Shown one piece after another: positions 5,236 through 7,107 of a stretch of DNA of 7,107 nucleotides. Source of the DNA: Erysipelotrichaceae bacterium (GTDB lineage Bacteria; Bacillota_I; Bacilli_A; Erysipelotrichales; Erysipelotrichaceae); NCBI GenBank assembly GCA_017511325.1, contig JAFWKS010000357.1:1-7107 (forward strand), in the 5' to 3' direction. Under the pieces are notes generated by a model that was not told where the DNA came from, ran no database searches, and was given only the letters and a program-made list of their open reading frames with translations. A program made the translations under genes and the position numbers. The number at the start of each line of letters is the position of its first letter. Within the stretch, counting starts at the first letter, position 1.

Positions 5236-6276
5236 ATGAGTAAACAGTTAGGACAGTCAGCTTATTTAAGTCTGATCAGAAACGGTACTGTATCACTGGA
5301 TGATATAAAGGATGATACAGCTGTTTTTCTATCCCTTCATATGCAGGAAGAATGTGATGACAATTATGATCAAGACATCTTTTCTTTGTGCAATGATCTT
5401 TATTCAAAAGGCTGTTTTATAATTGCGGATATCTCAAAGAACACATTGAAACAGCTCGATGTCGATATCGATACATTGGTGGACAGATATCATCTCGGGG
5501 CTTTAAGGATCGACTATGGTTTTTCTCTTCAGGAGATAATGGAGATCGCAAGGAAACACAGGGTCGTTTTAAATGCCTCGACCATGTCTATAGAGGATAT
5601 GGTGAAAGTAAAGGAATGCGGAAGGATCGTAGCCATGCATAACTTTTATCCGCGAAAAGAGACGGGACTTGATGAAGACCGCTTCCTTGAAATAAACAGT
5701 GAATTAAAGAAGAACGGTATCGAAGTGATGGCCTTTATTCCGGGAAAGATAAAAAGAGGACCGTTATATGAGGGGCTTGTGACCCTGGAAAAACAACGCT
5801 ATCAGAATGCATATGTCAGCTATGTGGAGATGATCAGAAGATTCGATGTGGATCAGGTCTATCTGAGCGAGCCGGGGATCGATGACAAGGATCTTGAAAG
5901 GATAAGATTGTTCAATGAACAGGATCTGATCTGTTTATCGGTCGATATAGCTGATAAATACAAGTATCTGCTTGACAGACCATTCACGAACCGCATCGAT
6001 TCGCCAAACGGCTTGATAAGGATCCTTGAATCAAGAGAATACAGCAGAAGCACAGACAGGATGATAAAACCATCTAACTGCATAAAAAGGTTTGCAGGTT
6101 CCATCACCATCGACAACGAGCTGTACAAGCGCTATTGCGGCGAGATCCAGATCATGAAAAGGGATTATCCGCAGGATGAAAAAGTAAATGTGATAGGAAA
6201 AGTCAAAGCTGATAATCTGGAACTATTGAAATTGATCGACAGAAACGTCAGTTTTATGCTTACTGATCAGGACTGA
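5236..6276 (+). CDS. MupG/DUF871 family protein, putative 6-phospho-N-acetylmuramidase
   Basis: A 346-residue protein with the full length and motifs of the MupG (DUF871) family: an N-terminal TIM-barrel plus a C-terminal cyclophilin-like domain. Landmarks are LGQSAYLSL (5-13), LRIDYGF (90-96), LNAST (112-116), HNFYPRKETGL (135-145), FIPG (167-170), RGPLYEGLVTLEKQR (174-188) and GEIQIMKRD (302-310). The characterised member, Staphylococcus aureus MupG, splits MurNAc-6-phosphate-GlcNAc in cytoplasmic cell-wall recycling. Here no MurQ etherase, PTS transporter or MurR regulator lies in the window, so the pathway role is inferred. Many members open with a GISxYP motif; this one reads GQSAYL, a small departure at the first strand. 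The ATG at 5236 has only an AGGAA 11 bases upstream, so initiation may be modest. The next gene starts one base after its stop. Confidence 0.88.
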   Translation: MSKQLGQSAYLSLIRNGTVSLDDIKDDTAVFLSLHMQEECDDNYDQDIFSLCNDLYSKGCFIIADISKNTLKQLDVDIDTLVDRYHLGALRIDYGFSLQEIMEIARKHRVVLNASTMSIEDMVKVKECGRIVAMHNFYPRKETGLDEDRFLEINSELKKNGIEVMAFIPGKIKRGPLYEGLVTLEKQRYQNAYVSYVEMIRRFDVDQVYLSEPGIDDKDLERIRLFNEQDLICLSVDIADKYKYLLDRPFTNRIDSPNGLIRILESREYSRSTDRMIKPSNCIKRFAGSITIDNELYKRYCGEIQIMKRDYPQDEKVNVIGKVKADNLELLKLIDRNVSFMLTDQD

Positions 6277-6277
6277 T

Positions 6278-6868
6278 ATGGCCGACATAAAAAAGACAGA
6301 ATATTTTATAGATCGTCAAAAATGGCGCGAGTGGCTTTCTGAAAACTACGCAAAAGAAAAGGAGATATGGCTCGTGTTCCCTGCCAAGAGTTCGGGCGAA
6401 AAGAGTATCTCCTATAATGATGCGGTCGAAGAAGCTCTGTGTTTTGGCTGGATCGATGGCCGTACCGGGACACTTGATGATAAGCATCTGCTTCGCCGTT
6501 TCACTCCGCGCAGAAAAGGCAGCAGTTATTCTCAGCCGAATATCGAGCGCCTGCTCGAAATGGACAGACAGGGTCTGATCCATCCTGAAGTAAAAAAGTC
6601 TGTAAAGAAAGTCATCGGAAAACGTTTTATCTATCCCGAAGATATCCTTGCGGCTTTGCGCAAGGATAAGCAGGTCTGGAAGAACTACAAAAGATTTTCC
6701 GATCCTTACAAGAGGATCCGTATAGCTTATATCGATGCAGCCAGAAAGCGTCCTGCAGAATTTGACAGGCGACTCAATAATTTCATAAACAAGACCAGAG
6801 AAAACAAACTGATCATGGGATACGGAGGCATTGATAAATACTACCAGAAGAAAGACGATAGTAAATAA
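6278..6868 (+). CDS. YdeI/OmdA family protein (OmpD-associated, bacteriocin-protection type)
   Basis: A 196-residue soluble protein of the YdeI/OmpD-associated family. It shows the N-terminal FIDRQKWREWLSENY (10-24) and IWLVFPAK strand (30-37), the signature EEALCFGWIDG (51-61), RRFTPRRKGSSYS (73-85), and the C-terminal YIDAARKRPAEFDRRLNNFI (151-170) ending in an IMGYGG segment (179-184). Family members are named for links to the OmpD porin and to polymyxin or bacteriocin protection in Gram-negatives; their biochemical activity is unclear, and the porin link cannot apply in a monoderm. Many homologues carry RSKWSKxN where this one has RRKGSSYSQPN. The ATG lies one base after the MupG-family stop, with AGGA at 6269-6272, so translation is probably coupled. 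Confidence 0.88.
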   Translation: MADIKKTEYFIDRQKWREWLSENYAKEKEIWLVFPAKSSGEKSISYNDAVEEALCFGWIDGRTGTLDDKHLLRRFTPRRKGSSYSQPNIERLLEMDRQGLIHPEVKKSVKKVIGKRFIYPEDILAALRKDKQVWKNYKRFSDPYKRIRIAYIDAARKRPAEFDRRLNNFINKTRENKLIMGYGGIDKYYQKKDDSK

Positions 6869-6902
6869 GATGCAGCTGTTGAAGATGTTTTGGTGTTCAT
6901 GC

Positions 6903-6928
6903 TTGACAGATCATTCATAAAGTATAAT
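6903..6928 (+). promoter_or_regulatory. Probable promoter of the truncated TetR gene
   Basis: A consensus TTGACA (6903-6908) and a consensus TATAAT (6923-6928) are separated by 14 bases, shorter than the usual 16-18. A TAATTA at 6925-6930 would give 16. Either way it points at the TetR start codon at 6967. Confidence 0.55.
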
Positions 6929-6930
6929 TA

Positions 6931-6944
6931 TTGTTATATAACAA
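6931..6944. promoter_or_regulatory. Perfect palindrome TTGTTATATAACAA, likely operator
   Basis: A perfect 14-base palindrome begins 2 bases after the TATAAT and ends 22 bases before the TetR start. Its position fits an autoregulatory site for the TetR-family protein whose gene begins here. Because that gene is truncated, the site may now be orphaned or used by another regulator. Confidence 0.55.
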
Positions 6945-6966
6945 ATGTAATATACTGGAGACAAGG

Positions 6967-7014
6967 ATGCCGCCTAAAACAAAAATCACAAAAGAAATGA
7001 TCCTGAAAGCATAA
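6967..7014 (+). pseudogene. Truncated TetR-family transcriptional regulator (first 15 codons only)
   Basis: With GGAG at 6957-6960 six bases upstream, the ATG at 6967 opens MPPKTKITKEMILKA and then stops at TAA 7012-7014. This is the standard N-terminus of a TetR-family repressor up to the start of helix 1, where I would expect a further Ala and a Phe/Leu-Glu-Ile-Val stretch. None of the three frames after the stop resembles the rest of a TetR DNA-binding domain, so it is a true break, not a simple frameshift. The promoter, operator-like palindrome and ribosome binding site are intact, which suggests a recent event such as an insertion or deletion at about 7012. Confidence 0.62.
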
Positions 7015-7015
7015 T

Positions 7016-7035
7016 GTCACTAACTTAAGTTGACA
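7016..7035. repeat. Imperfect inverted repeat at the TetR break
   Basis: Arms TGTCA (near 7016-7020) and TGACA (near 7031-7035) flank a perfect AACTTAAGTT palindrome (7022-7031), with three extra bases on the left side. The repeat lies directly after the point where TetR homology ends. It could be the terminal repeat of an inserted element whose body lies to the right, or an operator; the window is too short to tell. Confidence 0.4.
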
Positions 7036-7050
7036 TCACAACGGACATGA

Positions 7051-7092
7051 AAAACAGGCTATGAGTAAAATCATACCCTGTTTTTTTATTTT
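7051..7092. terminator. Strong, possibly bidirectional intrinsic terminator
   Basis: AAAACAGG (7051-7058) pairs with CCTGTTTT (7077-7084), then after one C-C mismatch TATGA (7060-7064) pairs with TCATA (7071-7075) around a GTAAAA loop. On the plus strand a TTTTTTT run (7081-7087) and ATTTT follow. On the minus strand the A-run at 7050-7054 gives five Ts, so it could also stop a gene entering from the right. Confidence 0.8.
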
Positions 7093-7107
7093 GTCTTTTA
7101 TATGAAG

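Noticed and set aside
5859..6583. Minus-strand frames across the MupG and YdeI genes
   Set aside because: They run antisense to strongly recognised genes, and their translations are typical reverse-strand noise.
1..7107. CRISPR array, tRNA, rRNA, defence island or phage module
   Set aside because: No regularly spaced repeats, no cloverleaf or rRNA-like sequence, and no nuclease, toxin-antitoxin, integrase or phage structural gene was recognised.

Overview
The window looks like an accessory stretch of a low-to-moderate GC Bacillota chromosome. Codons are A/T-leaning, Arg is mostly AGA, Shine-Dalgarno sites are strong, and intrinsic terminators are frequent. The protein families (a short-chain ChrA half-transporter, MupG/DUF871, a YdeI/OmdA protein, an ATC-hydrolase-family protein, a DUF3574-like protein) fit anaerobic Erysipelotrichales or Lachnospirales-like gut bacteria. 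That placement is inference from family content, not from a marker gene. All supported genes are on the plus strand.

Left part (1-1500): the 3' end of a chromate-transporter-family gene enters from the left. It is followed by what may be the decayed C-terminal half of a CsoR/FrmR-type metal sensor, read in frame into a class I SAM methyltransferase. A 60-residue Cys-rich protein with an ideal ribosome binding site comes next, and an intrinsic terminator closes the unit.

Middle (1500-3990): a new promoter carries a perfect GTTAGTT-AA-AACTAAC inverted repeat at the expected transcription start. It precedes a small heavy-metal-associated (CxxC) protein. Next come a four-helix membrane protein of unknown role, an LCM/Tcmp-type methyltransferase and, one base later, an ATC-hydrolase-family protein. 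An imperfect terminator follows. Metal and sulfur chemistry is a loose theme across the first 4 kb.

Right part (3990-7107): a 100-residue orphan protein with a double-glycine-like N-terminus ends at a clear terminator. A fresh promoter then leads into a small gene with a perfect Shine-Dalgarno site, broken by one in-frame TAA; it resembles the N-terminus of a PAP2 membrane phosphatase. A membrane-anchored DUF3574-like protein follows, then a MupG-family gene coupled at one base to a YdeI/OmdA-family gene. The window ends with a promoter, a perfect 14-bp palindrome and the first 15 codons of a TetR-family regulator. That gene stops abruptly beside an inverted repeat and a strong, possibly bidirectional terminator.

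I do not see a complete new defence, CRISPR or phage system. The most informative signals are the operator at the metal-binding gene, three apparently decayed genes in 7 kb, the double-glycine-like orphan, and the break in the TetR gene.
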